A DNA stretch of 64,000 nucleotides from Bacteroidota bacterium (GTDB lineage Bacteria; Bacteroidota; Bacteroidia; Bacteroidales; VadinHA17): positions 16,312 to 80,311 of the forward strand of contig QKGI01000045.1 of the NCBI GenBank assembly GCA_003250475.1, written 5' to 3'. Below, piece after piece: positions 42,890-52,187 of the stretch. The notes beneath the pieces were generated by a model. It made no database searches, was not told the origin of the DNA, and saw nothing but the letters and a program-made list of their open reading frames with translations. Made by a program: the position numbers and the translations under genes. Position 1 is the stretch's first letter, and each line of letters begins with the position of its first letter.

Positions 42890-43225
42890 TTATCTTAATT
42901 TCTTTGTCAGTGGCCTGAGAACAAATGCTATACCCACCAGGACCATGACTGCCGGCCAGTAAATCTGTTTGTACACAGGAGAAAGCTGAATGCTCATTTC
43001 CGGCATAAGGAACCAGAATCCCAGGGCAAAAAGCAGTACTGCCGACACCAGTTCAAGGCTTACCAGTGACAATATGCCAAAGAAGATGAGGATCATCTCC
43101 CACTGGAAATAGTCTGATATCTCTCCGAGGTTTAAAAGGTCCAGCTTGGCCACAATCATTATTAGCCCCAGGGAGATGAGGAACCTGGCGATGCCAACAA
43201 ACGGATTTTTATCTGCGTCTTTCAT
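42890..43225 (-). CDS. Small membrane protein, DUF5668-like
   Basis: A 111-residue membrane protein with about four hydrophobic segments (12-30, 46-58, 60-78, 92-105) resembling the N-terminal half of the next gene product: FQWEMILIFFGILSL against FSWQMLLVVIGIIVL. It looks like a duplicated DUF5668 domain without the LiaF tail. The ATG at 43225 is chosen because the upstream extension is basic and unconserved in character. It is the first gene of the four-gene minus-strand unit. Confidence 0.78.
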   Translation of the reverse strand: MKDADKNPFVGIARFLISLGLIMIVAKLDLLNLGEISDYFQWEMILIFFGILSLVSLELVSAVLLFALGFWFLMPEMSIQLSPVYKQIYWPAVMVLVGIAFVLRPLTKKLR

Positions 43226-43380
43226 GTCTGGTAAGTTGATTTGACAAGTTAAAAATATTACGAACACATTAAACGGCACCATACATTTCCGGCGGGGCGC
43301 GGATAAATGTCGGTAAACAGCGAAGAAACCGGGCAGTGTTACTTTTTTGTTCATAATTTTTTTTATTGCAAGAGGATTTA

Positions 43381-43388
43381 TAATTTTG
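43381..43388 (+). promoter_or_regulatory. -7 element candidate for the DUF177-rpmF-plsX-fabH cluster
   Basis: TAATTTTG, a perfect TAnnTTTG match, 19 bp before the DUF177 start. No -33 TTG at the right distance, but the upstream region is a long T-rich tract. Confidence 0.45.
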
Positions 43389-43407
43389 CAGACCGAAAAA
43401 AAGGGAG

Positions 43408-43926
43408 ATGCCCGGATTGTATTCCATACCGCTCGCCGGATTAAAGGAAGCCAGATATACCTACGATTTCAAAATAGGAGATGACTTCTTTGAGGCGTTT
43501 GAGGAGTCAGAGGTTAAGAGAGGGGAGTTCACTTCTGTGGTTGTGCTCCAGAAAAGCACAACTCATCTTGAGCTTGACATTGTCATAAACGGCCGTGCCG
43601 AAGTGGTGTGTGACAGATGCCTGGAATCATTTTACATCCCTGTCTCATCAGCCAACAGGCTGTTTGTTAAGCAGGGAAGGGAGTGGGATGAGGCTGATCC
43701 GGATATGATCACAATGCCTCTGGATGAACATGAAATAGATCTGAGCCAGTTTTTCTATGAATATATCCACCTGGCATTACCTTTGAAACGTATTCATCCT
43801 GATGACAGCGATGGTCGCAGTACGTGCAACCCCGAAATGATCAGGAAGCTTAATGACCTTCAGGCCGGTGAGGAGCAATCCGATCCGCGGTGGGAAGGTT
43901 TAAAAAAACTGACTAGGAATAACTAA
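43408..43926 (+). CDS. DUF177 (YceD-like) protein
   Basis: A 172-residue protein of the DUF177/YceD family, which is nearly always encoded before rpmF; in other organisms it is linked to 23S rRNA accumulation or processing. The conserved CDRCLESF motif is at about residues 73-80 and a second Cys lies near the C-terminus (STCNPEMIRKL). It opens the conserved cluster with rpmF, plsX and fabH, with a 17-bp gap to rpmF. Confidence 0.88.
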   Translation: MPGLYSIPLAGLKEARYTYDFKIGDDFFEAFEESEVKRGEFTSVVVLQKSTTHLELDIVINGRAEVVCDRCLESFYIPVSSANRLFVKQGREWDEADPDMITMPLDEHEIDLSQFFYEYIHLALPLKRIHPDDSDGRSTCNPEMIRKLNDLQAGEEQSDPRWEGLKKLTRNN

Positions 43927-43943
43927 CACAATTCATTACTGCG

Positions 43944-44129
43944 ATGCCAAATCCAAAACACAGACACTCCAGTACCAGGAGGGACAAGAGGAGAACACAT
44001 TACAAGGCTGTTGCTCCCACAGTGGCTGCATGCACAAACTGCGGATCAGCTCATCTCTACCACAGGGTATGCCCTGAGTGCGGATACTACAGAGGCAAGC
44101 TTGCCGTTGAAAAAAAGACGACAGCCTGA
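43944..44129 (+). CDS. rpmF: 50S ribosomal protein L32
   Basis: A 61-residue ribosomal protein with the canonical N-terminus MPNPKHRHSSTRRDKRR and four cysteines (CTNCGSAHLYHRVCPECG) forming a zinc ribbon, so this is the zinc-binding form. It lies between DUF177 and plsX as in many bacteria. Confidence 0.98.
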   Translation: MPNPKHRHSSTRRDKRRTHYKAVAPTVAACTNCGSAHLYHRVCPECGYYRGKLAVEKKTTA

Positions 44130-44157
44130 CAAGGTTTCCGTTCAAAAACTCTGAACG

Positions 44158-45102
44158 ATGAAAATAGGTCTTGATGCTATGGGGGGGGATTTCGCCCCCA
44201 ATGCTGTCATTGAAGGTGCAGTTGATGCACTGGGGCAGATGCCGTCAGGAGACCGTCTCGTGCTTATCGGCGATAATGGTCTGATAAGGAATAAACTCGC
44301 AGAAATGAATGTCGAGCCTTCCTTATTTGATATCGTACCCACCACGCAGGTAATAGAGATGTCTGACCACCCTGCGAAGGCTTTTTCGCAGAAAAAGGAC
44401 TCGTCTATTGCAGTAGGGTTCGGGATGCTTAAAAGCTGCCTGATAGACGGATTTGCCAGTGCCGGAAACACCGGCGCCATGATGGTCGGAGCAAGCTATA
44501 CAGTCAATGTCATCCCCGGAGTATACAGACCGGCACTGCTGGCCAATCTGCCCAATGTAAACGGCGGCTCATCAATACTCCTCGACGTTGGGATAAATCC
44601 TGACAGCAAGCCTGACGTGCTGATGCAGTACGGTTTGCTCGGAACAGTGTATTCAAGGCATGTGCTGGGCATAGAAAACCCAACGGTGGGATTGCTGAAT
44701 ATCGGAACCGAAGAATCAAAAGGCTCTGCCGTGGTCAAAGCTACCTATGAACTTCTCAGTGAAAACACTGAGATAAATTTCAGGGGTAATATCGAAGGTC
44801 ATCATCTCTTTACCGAGGAGATGACCGATGTCATTATATGCGACGGTTTCGTAGGCAATGTGGTTCTCAAAATGGCCGAGAAATTCTTTGTGATAGCAAG
44901 ATCAAGAGGCATTAAAGACAGCTTTTTTGAAAGGCTTAATTTTGAGGTCGTCGGAGGCACTCCCGTTGTCGGAATAAATGAAAACGTGGTAGTTGGTCAC
45001 GGCATTTCAAACCGAACGGCAATCATGAATATGATACTGCAGACCCGTGATGTGGTTCATGCAGATCTTGCCGGAAAGATCAAGGAAGCATTCGGAGCAT
45101 GA
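44158..45102 (+). CDS. plsX: Phosphate acyltransferase PlsX
   Basis: A 314-residue enzyme that makes acyl phosphate from acyl-ACP for the first step of phospholipid synthesis. The N-terminus [14 protein letters not shown], the central SAGNTGAMM and the segment [13 protein letters not shown] are diagnostic. It is coupled to fabH (ATGA overlap), linking chain initiation of fatty acids with phospholipid synthesis. Confidence 0.97.
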   Translation: MKIGLDAMGGDFAPNAVIEGAVDALGQMPSGDRLVLIGDNGLIRNKLAEMNVEPSLFDIVPTTQVIEMSDHPAKAFSQKKDSSIAVGFGMLKSCLIDGFASAGNTGAMMVGASYTVNVIPGVYRPALLANLPNVNGGSSILLDVGINPDSKPDVLMQYGLLGTVYSRHVLGIENPTVGLLNIGTEESKGSAVVKATYELLSENTEINFRGNIEGHHLFTEEMTDVIICDGFVGNVVLKMAEKFFVIARSRGIKDSFFERLNFEVVGGTPVVGINENVVVGHGISNRTAIMNMILQTRDVVHADLAGKIKEAFGA

Positions 45103-46100
45103 CGAAAATAAGAGCTGCAATTACCGGAATAAATGCCTGGGTGCCGGAGTACCGGCTGACCAACCAGGAACTCTCCGAGATGGTGGAGACCAGCGACGAA
45201 TGGATCATGCAGCGCGTTGGTATCAGGGAGAGAAGGATACTCAAGGGTGAGGGGAAGGGAACTTCCGACCTGGGGGAACCGGCTGTCAGAGGCCTGCTGG
45301 AGAAGACAGGGACATCACCTGACGAGGTCGATCTCCTTATTTGTGCCACGATAACGCCGGATATGATGTTCCCGGCTACTGCCAACATTATCTGTGACAA
45401 GGCCGGGATAAAAAACGCCTTCAGCTTTGATCTTGCAGCTGCCTGCTCCGGGTTCCTCTTTGCCCTGCAGACAGCAGCAGCATACGTTGAGACCGGACGG
45501 TACAAGAAGGTAATTGTTGTTGGCGCTGATAAGATGTCATCCATTACCGACTATACTGACCGGACCACCTGTACCCTCTTCGGAGACGCGGCAGGAGCAG
45601 TCCTCCTGGAGCCGACAGAGGAAGAATACGGAATAATGGACTATCTCTTCAAAAGCGACGGCTCGGGCCGGAAGTATCTGCACATGAAAGCCGGCGGGTC
45701 ACTGCGCCCCGCATCACACGACACAGTAGGCGGAAGGGAGCATTATGTATACCAGGAGGGACAGGCTGTCTTTAAGTTTGCCGTATCAAACATGGCAGAC
45801 ATCGCAGCCGAGATCATGGAGAGAAACAACCTCCGCCCGGAAGATATCTCATGGCTGGTACCACACCAGGCCAACCTGAGGATCATAGATGCGACCGGGC
45901 GCAGAATGGGACTGCCACCGGAGAAGGTCATGATAAACATACAGAACTACGGCAATACTACAGCCGCCACAATCCCCCTTGTGTTGTGGGAGTTTGAAAA
46001 GAAGCTCCATAAGGGAGATAATCTGGTACTTGCCGCCTTCGGCGGGGGATTCACATGGGGAAGCATCTGGCTTAAATGGGCATACGACCCGAAGCCTTAA
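45099..46100 (+). CDS. fabH: 3-oxoacyl-ACP synthase III
   Basis: A 333-residue FabH that condenses acetyl-CoA (or a branched primer) with malonyl-ACP to start fatty acid synthesis. The Cys-His-Asn triad is visible: [11 protein letters not shown] (Cys near 114), PHQANLRI and NYGNTTAA. Start overlaps the plsX stop by 4 bp. The cluster ends here with a strong terminator. Confidence 0.97.
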   Translation: MTKIRAAITGINAWVPEYRLTNQELSEMVETSDEWIMQRVGIRERRILKGEGKGTSDLGEPAVRGLLEKTGTSPDEVDLLICATITPDMMFPATANIICDKAGIKNAFSFDLAAACSGFLFALQTAAAYVETGRYKKVIVVGADKMSSITDYTDRTTCTLFGDAAGAVLLEPTEEEYGIMDYLFKSDGSGRKYLHMKAGGSLRPASHDTVGGREHYVYQEGQAVFKFAVSNMADIAAEIMERNNLRPEDISWLVPHQANLRIIDATGRRMGLPPEKVMINIQNYGNTTAATIPLVLWEFEKKLHKGDNLVLAAFGGGFTWGSIWLKWAYDPKP

Positions 46101-46114
46101 AGAGTATATCACCT

Positions 46115-46143
46115 GAGAGCGGTAATTCCGCTCTCTTTTTTTT
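46115..46143 (+). terminator. Rho-independent terminator after fabH
   Basis: GAGAGCGG / CCGCTCTC (8-bp stem, 5-nt loop) followed by eight or more Ts, 14 bp after the fabH stop. It separates the lipid cluster from the bactofilin-ATP synthase operon. Confidence 0.92.
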
Positions 46144-46162
46144 TATCAGGCACAATACTTTT

Positions 46163-46170
46163 TATATTTG
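46163..46170 (+). promoter_or_regulatory. -7 element candidate for the bactofilin-atp operon
   Basis: TATATTTG, a perfect TAnnTTTG match, 46 bp before the bactofilin start at 46217 and just after the fabH terminator. The T-run of that terminator occupies the -33 position, so no TTG is visible. Confidence 0.55.
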
Positions 46171-46216
46171 TGTGTTAAATAAATTCAGGGAAGTAAGGGA
46201 TAAAATAAATTTCATT

Positions 46217-46609
46217 ATGGCAAAAATCATGGAGACAGACAACGGAGCAGCAGTCAACCTAATAAGTCAGGGCACAGAGATAACCGGTGATATCAAATCA
46301 TCAGGAGATGTCCGGATAGACGGAGTTCTTAACGGTAACATGGTTACTAAGGGGAAGGTGGTTATCGGTCCGACAGGCCGGGTTAAGGGTGAGGTTGAAT
46401 GCAAAAATTCCGAGGTGTCAGGCGTGATAGACGGAAAAATTACCGTGTCACAGCTCCTGAACCTGAAGTCGTCATCGAAAATCAACGGTACAATCGTTAC
46501 GAATAAGCTCTCAATTGAACCGGGAGCAATCTTTACGGGTAACTGCGCCATGAAAGACGGTGAAAATGGAGGAGCAACAGCAGTCAGGCCCAAAGAAGGA
46601 GACAAATAG
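46217..46609 (+). CDS. Bactofilin (polymer-forming cytoskeletal protein)
   Basis: A 130-residue bactofilin: a right-handed beta-helix core (about 15-110) with repeated short strands such as ISQGTEITGDIKSSGDVRID, LNGNMVTKGKVVIG, VSGVIDGKITVS and INGTIVTNKLSIEP, flanked by short polar tails. Bactofilins form filaments without nucleotides and organise cell-wall or envelope complexes. The ATG at 46217 lies after the promoter; the frame extends upstream through the fabH end but is not plausible there. The 3' end overlaps atpZ by about 44 bp, tying it to the ATP synthase operon. Confidence 0.92.
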   Translation: MAKIMETDNGAAVNLISQGTEITGDIKSSGDVRIDGVLNGNMVTKGKVVIGPTGRVKGEVECKNSEVSGVIDGKITVSQLLNLKSSSKINGTIVTNKLSIEPGAIFTGNCAMKDGENGGATAVRPKEGDK

Positions 46610-46802
46610 CGGCCTTTCCGGATATTCAAGGTACAGCACCATCGCCATACAGATGGTGGTTATTATTGTCATCACTACCCTCGGAGGCGTCAGACTCGAC
46701 AGATGGGCAGGCACCGAACCTGTCCTGACAGTGATTCTCTCACTGCTTGGAGTGGCAGCTGCCATGTGGCTGGTTATTAAAGAGGCCATCAGGAACAAGT
46801 GA
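46566..46802 (+). CDS. atpZ: AtpZ/AtpI-family ATP synthase assembly protein
   Basis: A 78-residue membrane protein with two TM helices (about 27-45 and 54-72) and the conserved GGVRLDRWAGTEPVLTV turn of the ATPase_gene1 (AtpZ) family. AtpZ/AtpI proteins help c-ring assembly and may supply Mg2+. The ATG at 46566 is preferred over a GTG at 46560. It overlaps the bactofilin gene and is followed after 1 bp by the next membrane gene. Confidence 0.88.
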   Translation: MEEQQQSGPKKETNSGLSGYSRYSTIAIQMVVIIVITTLGGVRLDRWAGTEPVLTVILSLLGVAAAMWLVIKEAIRNK

Positions 46803-46803
46803 G

Positions 46804-47196
46804 ATGTTTACTCCAAGAGCAATAAGATCCTACATGTCTCTCTTAATCCTGTCACTGGTTATTATACTGCTTATTTCGGTGCTTTACAGATTTTATCCCT
46901 CTCTTTACAATCATGCTTATGCTGTCGCACTTACCGGAGGGTTTACGCTTGCAGCCTTCATTTCACTTTTAATCTTTTTTAACGGTTTCAGTTCGGAAGC
47001 GGGCAGAAGTGTGTTTCTGACACTTATGGCGCTGGGGATGAAGTTGCTGCTTTCTCTCGTGCTTGCATTACTGTTCCTGGTGGTCTTTAAAAACGATCAG
47101 ATCGGTTCAGTGATATTATTTTTTATCCTATATTTGGCGTTCACTTTTTATGTAATACGTACATTCGTAAGTGTCCTGAAAAAGAAGACGGTTTAA
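46804..47196 (+). CDS. AtpI-like four-helix membrane protein
   Basis: A 130-residue protein with four TM helices (about 10-30, 38-58, 72-92, 98-120) in the position of atpI. I recognise no strong motif beyond helix topology, so the name is by position. The ATG at 46804 starts 1 bp after the atpZ stop; an 11-bp gap separates it from atpB. Confidence 0.75.
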   Translation: MFTPRAIRSYMSLLILSLVIILLISVLYRFYPSLYNHAYAVALTGGFTLAAFISLLIFFNGFSSEAGRSVFLTLMALGMKLLLSLVLALLFLVVFKNDQIGSVILFFILYLAFTFYVIRTFVSVLKKKTV

Positions 47197-47207
47197 AGTT
47201 AATAAGC

Positions 47208-48287
47208 TTGAAAAACAGGTATCAATATTTTCTGCTCATACTGCTTGGAATAATTGCTGCAACAGTTCCGGCCCTCTCTGCCGGAATGAGCAAGGAAGAC
47301 AAAAAATCACACGACATTGAAGGGAAGTTTAATGCCAGCGAGTTCATCATGGAGCATGTTTCCGACTCACATGAATGGCACATACTGACAAAAAAAGACG
47401 GCACTTCAGTGGCTGTTTATCTCCCGGTTATTATCTATGACAGACAATCGGGGATTCATATTTTTTCCTCTGAAAAGATTGCTCACGGGCACAGTTACAT
47501 GGGTTATGCAATTGCCCATGAAGGTGATTATGCCGGAAAGATAATCAGGGTAGATCATGAGGGTCATTATGACGGTTCAAAACCACCTCTTGACTTCTCG
47601 ATCACCAAGGCCGTTTTCGGGATGCTCATAGCATCACTGATACTGCTCTGGCTCATGATATCCATGGCCCGTTCATACAGGAAAAGCGGTATCAGCGCCC
47701 CGAAGGGATTACTTCAGGGAATACTGGAGCCCGTCATTCTTTTTATCAGGGATGACATTGCGATTCCCAATATAGGTGATCATAAGTATTCAAAATTTAT
47801 GCCTTACCTGCTGACGGTCTTCTTTTTTGTACTGATAAATAATCTTCTGGGGCTGATCCCGATATTCCCGTTTGGCGCCAATGTGACAGGTAACGTTAAT
47901 GTGACCTTTGTCCTGGCATTATGTACTTTTCTTATTACGCAGTTCAGTGCCAACCGGTCTCACTGGAGACATGTCTTTGCCGCTCCCGGGGTGCCGCTCT
48001 GGCTGCTGCCCATTATGATACCTATTGAGCTTATCGGGCTTATCTCAAAACCCTTTGCCCTGATGATCCGTCTCTTTGCGAACATCACGGCGGGGCATAT
48101 TATCGTTCTGAGCCTGGTAGCCCTGATTTTCATATTTCAATCTGTGCTTGTTGCCCCCGTCTCCATCTTCTTTGTCCTTTTCATGGACTGCATAGAGCTC
48201 CTGGTGGCATTTCTGCAGGCATATGTCTTTACCCTTCTTTCTGCGCTGTTCATAGGAATGGCCACAGCAGAAGCGGAACATCATTAA
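47208..48287 (+). CDS. atpB: ATP synthase F0 subunit a
   Basis: A 359-residue a subunit, longer than the usual 240-270 because of an N-terminal extension: signal-like segment (about 5-24, ending ALSAG), a periplasmic region rich in His and Asp (about 25-130), then the six-helix core. The core carries the essential Arg in MIRLFANITAGH and the PIPIELIGLISKPF-type loop. Such extensions are usual in Bacteroidota. The start is TTG at 47208, the only suitable codon before the signal-like segment. It forms the proton channel with the c-ring. Confidence 0.95.
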   Translation: MKNRYQYFLLILLGIIAATVPALSAGMSKEDKKSHDIEGKFNASEFIMEHVSDSHEWHILTKKDGTSVAVYLPVIIYDRQSGIHIFSSEKIAHGHSYMGYAIAHEGDYAGKIIRVDHEGHYDGSKPPLDFSITKAVFGMLIASLILLWLMISMARSYRKSGISAPKGLLQGILEPVILFIRDDIAIPNIGDHKYSKFMPYLLTVFFFVLINNLLGLIPIFPFGANVTGNVNVTFVLALCTFLITQFSANRSHWRHVFAAPGVPLWLLPIMIPIELIGLISKPFALMIRLFANITAGHIIVLSLVALIFIFQSVLVAPVSIFFVLFMDCIELLVAFLQAYVFTLLSALFIGMATAEAEHH

Positions 48288-48316
48288 TATCACTATAAAT
48301 TACCAATCAAATTTAA

Positions 48317-48529
<213 letters not shown>

Positions 48530-48537
48530 GAGAAAAG

Positions 48538-48566
48538 AAGCCTGCAACGGTTGGTTGCAGGCTTTT
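48538..48566 (+). terminator. Intra-operon hairpin between atpE and atpF (attenuator candidate)
   Basis: A perfect 11-bp stem AAGCCTGCAAC / GTTGCAGGCTT with a 5-nt loop and four Ts. It looks like an intrinsic terminator inside the ATP synthase operon; partial termination or 3'-end protection would raise c-subunit output relative to downstream subunits. Confidence 0.75.
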
Positions 48567-48594
48567 ACAAATGAATTAAAAAAAAGATACAGAT

Positions 48595-49107
48595 ATGTTA
48601 TTAGCAAGCAGTCTCGCCAGTCCCGCTATCGGGACCGTTTTCTGGACAACACTTATCTTCCTCCTGTTGCTCTTACTGCTCTGGAAGTATGCATGGGGGC
48701 CTATCATGAAGGCTGTCAAAGCGCGTGAGGATATGATCCATAATGCTCTTGAATCGGCGGAAAAGGCACGAGAGGAGATGAAGGTGCTGCAGGCTGACAA
48801 TGAGATCATCCTGCGCAAGGCACGTGAAGAGAGGGACAAGATACTCCGTGATGCCAGGACGGCATATGAAAGGATGATGGCTGATGCCAAGGAAAAGAGC
48901 CAGTCGGAATCGGATGCCCTTGTAAGAAGGGCCAGGGAGATTATTGAACGTGAGAAAGTCACTGCTATCACCGAAGTAAAGCGCGAGGTTGCCAAACTGG
49001 CTATCGAAGTGGCCTCCAGGGTGGTCGGTGAGACCCTGCGCAGCGATGCCGAACAGCAGAAGCTGATAGAGAGATACATCAGGGAGATAGAAGCTAACCG
49101 GAACTGA
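48595..49107 (+). CDS. atpF: ATP synthase F0 subunit b
   Basis: A 170-residue peripheral stalk protein: a short N-terminal TM helix (about 12-32, FWTTLIFLLLLLLLWKYAW) and a long coiled coil rich in Ala, Glu and Arg (about 38-165). It has the usual length and sits between atpE and atpH. The gap to atpH is 4 bp. Confidence 0.95.
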   Translation: MLLASSLASPAIGTVFWTTLIFLLLLLLLWKYAWGPIMKAVKAREDMIHNALESAEKAREEMKVLQADNEIILRKAREERDKILRDARTAYERMMADAKEKSQSESDALVRRAREIIEREKVTAITEVKREVAKLAIEVASRVVGETLRSDAEQQKLIERYIREIEANRN

Positions 49108-49111
49108 CCTC

Positions 49112-49663
49112 ATGAATTCGAGTAAGATAGCGGTACGGTATGCAAAGGCACTTTTTGATCTTGCTCTTGAGCATGATCAGATTGACGGAGTATATACGGA
49201 CATGAAATCTGTCAGCCGCCTCTGCGTCATGGAGGAGGTGAGGGAGGTTATCAACAATCCCGTGATACCGAAACAGAAAAGAAAGGAGATTGTCATCGCA
49301 CTGACAGGTGATAAAACCAGCAAACTCACAGTCGATTTTATCAGCCTGATGTTCTCCCATGACCGTGGCGAATACCTGGCAGACGCTGCAAGAAACTTTA
49401 TTGACCTGACCCGCCGTCACCGGGGTATAAGGGAGGTGACACTTACCACCGCAGTGCCTGCAGGCCCTGAACTGAAAAATGAAATGGCTGCACTGATTAC
49501 AGGCAGTGATGCCGGGAGCATCGAATTCAACGACAATGTTGACGAATCGATCATCGGCGGGTTCATACTCAGGGTTGACGATGCCTATATCGATGCAAGC
49601 GTCAGGAATAAACTGAACAGATTCAAAAAGGAATTTTCACTGGCAGGATATGCCGAAGAATAG
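49112..49663 (+). CDS. atpH: ATP synthase F1 subunit delta
   Basis: A 183-residue delta subunit that joins the peripheral stalk to alpha3beta3. Conserved features are the start KIAVRYAKALFDLA and the C-terminal block DESIIGGFILRVDDAYIDASVRNKLNR. Gap to atpA is 18 bp. Confidence 0.95.
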   Translation: MNSSKIAVRYAKALFDLALEHDQIDGVYTDMKSVSRLCVMEEVREVINNPVIPKQKRKEIVIALTGDKTSKLTVDFISLMFSHDRGEYLADAARNFIDLTRRHRGIREVTLTTAVPAGPELKNEMAALITGSDAGSIEFNDNVDESIIGGFILRVDDAYIDASVRNKLNRFKKEFSLAGYAEE

Positions 49664-49681
49664 TATATAAGCTTTACAAAA

Positions 49682-51268
49682 ATGAATAATATTAAACCTT
49701 CAGAGGTATCACAGATTTTAAGGCAGCAGCTTGAAGGAGTAAAGACAGCCATCGATGTTGAGGAAGTAGGAACGGTACTGCAGGTCGGTGACGGCATAGC
49801 ACGTATCTACGGGCTTAAAAATGTCGGGTCCAATGAGTTGATAGAGTTTGTCAAATCCGATATCAAGGGTATAGTCCTGAACCTTGAGGAGGACAATGTC
49901 GGTGCTGTTATCCTGGGTTCCTCCGAGAGTATCAAGGAGGGCGATATAGTACGCCGTACCGGCAGGATCTCATCGATCATGGTGGGAGAGGGATTGCTCG
50001 GGAGGGTCATAACCACTACAGGTGTTCCTATTGACGGTCGCGGACCCGTTTCCGGAGAACTCTACGAGATGCCCTTTGAGAGAAAGGCACCGGGAGTGAT
50101 CTTCAGACAGCCGGTGAAGCAGCCTGTGCAGACAGGACTGAAGGCTATCGATGCCATGATACCCATCGGGCGCGGCCAGCGTGAACTGATCATTGGCGAC
50201 CGCCAGACAGGTAAGACCGCCATCGCCATCGACACCATCATTAACCAGAAGAGCGAGTATGATAAGGGAAAGCCCGTATACTGCATATACGTGGCGATAG
50301 GACAGAAGGGATCGACGGTTGCCAATATAGCAGCCACCCTTGAGAGCTACGGGGCTATGGATTATACTGTCATAGTGAGCGCCACCGCCTCTGACCCGGC
50401 AGCCTCCCAGTTCTATGCACCCTTTGCCGGTGCCGCCATCGGCGAATACTTCAGGGATACAGGTCGCGACGCCCTTATCATATATGACGATCTGTCAAAA
50501 CAGGCGGTCTCATACAGGGAGGTTTCGCTCCTGCTGCGCCGTCCTCCCGGCCGTGAAGCATACCCCGGAGATGTATTCTACCTCCACTCGCGTCTCCTTG
50601 AAAGAGCCGCCAAGATCATCGATTCGGATGAAGTGGCCCGGAAAATGAATGACCTGCCGGATTCGATCCGTCATATGGTAAAAGGAGGCGGGTCTCTCAC
50701 CGCGCTGCCAATCATTGAGACACAGGCCGGTGACGTTGCCGCATATATCCCGACGAACGTGATCTCTATTACCGACGGACAGATATTCCTTGAATCCAGC
50801 CTCTTCAATGCTGGTATAAGACCGGCCATAAATGTCGGAATCTCAGTATCAAGGGTCGGTGGCAATGCCCAGATAAAACCCATGAAAAAGATCGCAGGTA
50901 CCCTGAAGGTAGACCAGGCACAGTATCGTGAGCTGGAGGCGTTCTCAAAATTCGGTTCCGACCTTGACCCTGCAACAATGGCGGTGCTCGACAAGGGCTC
51001 GAAGAACGTGGAGATACTGAAACAAAATCAATACTCACCAATGAAAGTGGAAGAGCAGGTCGCGATTATCTATTGCGGCACCAGGGGTCTGCTGAAAAAC
51101 GTTCCCGTCCATAAGGTGAGATTATTTGAAAATGACTTCCTGGCATTCATGCGTGACAACCACAGCGACGTGCTGGAGACTATCAGGAGCGGCGCCATTA
51201 CCGACGAAGTTACAGGAGTACTTGAAAAGGCGGCAGCAGAGGTTTCCGGAAGCTATTCGGCCCGTTAG
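49682..51268 (+). CDS. atpA: ATP synthase F1 subunit alpha
   Basis: A 528-residue alpha subunit with the non-catalytic P-loop GDRQTGKTA, the signature [14 protein letters not shown] and the catalytic-interface Arg in that block (SVSRVGG). The N-terminus [15 protein letters not shown] binds delta. Full length and intact. Confidence 0.98.
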   Translation: MNNIKPSEVSQILRQQLEGVKTAIDVEEVGTVLQVGDGIARIYGLKNVGSNELIEFVKSDIKGIVLNLEEDNVGAVILGSSESIKEGDIVRRTGRISSIMVGEGLLGRVITTTGVPIDGRGPVSGELYEMPFERKAPGVIFRQPVKQPVQTGLKAIDAMIPIGRGQRELIIGDRQTGKTAIAIDTIINQKSEYDKGKPVYCIYVAIGQKGSTVANIAATLESYGAMDYTVIVSATASDPAASQFYAPFAGAAIGEYFRDTGRDALIIYDDLSKQAVSYREVSLLLRRPPGREAYPGDVFYLHSRLLERAAKIIDSDEVARKMNDLPDSIRHMVKGGGSLTALPIIETQAGDVAAYIPTNVISITDGQIFLESSLFNAGIRPAINVGISVSRVGGNAQIKPMKKIAGTLKVDQAQYRELEAFSKFGSDLDPATMAVLDKGSKNVEILKQNQYSPMKVEEQVAIIYCGTRGLLKNVPVHKVRLFENDFLAFMRDNHSDVLETIRSGAITDEVTGVLEKAAAEVSGSYSAR

Positions 51269-51289
51269 GGTACTAATGACGAAAGAGAG

Positions 51290-52177
51290 ATGGCTAATTT
51301 AAAGGCTATAAGAGTAAGGCTCAGCTCGGTAAAATCAACGCGCCAGATCACCTCTGCGATGAAGATGGTGGCTGCCGCCAAGTTACGCAAGGCACAGGAC
51401 GCAATAGTACAGCTCAGGCCTTATGCCGATAAGCTGAACGAGATACAGGCCGGACTGAGTGCTGCTCTTCGCGATACCGAAATTGAAAATATTTACGCTG
51501 AGAGAAAGAACAGCCGTGGAAAGGTCCTGGTTGTGGCCGTTACATCCAACAAGGGACTGTGCGGAGCATTTAACGCCAATGTCATAAGGGATGTGAGACG
51601 GCTCATGACCGAGAAGTACAGCAGCCAGATGCGTGACGGAGACCTCTCCTTCATGACGGTGGGTAAAAAGGGCAACGACGCGCTGAAGAGGCTGAAGTGC
51701 CATATTGTCGAAGACCATAGCGACCTTTACTCTCACCTCAACTTTGAGAATGTAACCGCACTGGCTGACAGGCTTACACAGCTGTACCTCTCAAAAGAGT
51801 ATGACACCATTGAACTTGTTTATAACCAGTTCAGGAATGCAGCAATCCAGAGACTCACAGAGGAGACCTACCTTCCTGTCTCGGCAGCGGCTGAGGTGGA
51901 AAAGGGGACGATCCAGGCAGACTACATATATGAGCCTGACCAGGTTGCCATCGTAGGCGAACTTATTCCCAAGACGCTCAGGATACAACTCTACCGGGCG
52001 TTGCTGGATTCATTTGCTGCAGAACACGGGGCCAGGATGACAGCCATGCACCAGGCTACAGACAATGCCACAGATCTCATCAGGGATCTCACACTGCAAT
52101 ATAATAAGGCGCGCCAGGCCGCCATCACAAACCAGCTGCTTGAGGTTGTGAGCGGCGCCGAGGCGCTTAACGGATAA
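51290..52177 (+). CDS. atpG: ATP synthase F1 subunit gamma
   Basis: A 295-residue central-stalk subunit with the conserved N-terminal helix RLSSVKSTRQITSAMKMVAAAK and C-terminal helix MTAMHQATDNATDLIRDL. Directly followed (10 bp) by a polyprenyl synthetase gene, which interrupts the usual atpG-atpD order. Confidence 0.97.
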   Translation: MANLKAIRVRLSSVKSTRQITSAMKMVAAAKLRKAQDAIVQLRPYADKLNEIQAGLSAALRDTEIENIYAERKNSRGKVLVVAVTSNKGLCGAFNANVIRDVRRLMTEKYSSQMRDGDLSFMTVGKKGNDALKRLKCHIVEDHSDLYSHLNFENVTALADRLTQLYLSKEYDTIELVYNQFRNAAIQRLTEETYLPVSAAAEVEKGTIQADYIYEPDQVAIVGELIPKTLRIQLYRALLDSFAAEHGARMTAMHQATDNATDLIRDLTLQYNKARQAAITNQLLEVVSGAEALNG

Positions 52178-52187
52178 GAGGAGAGAG

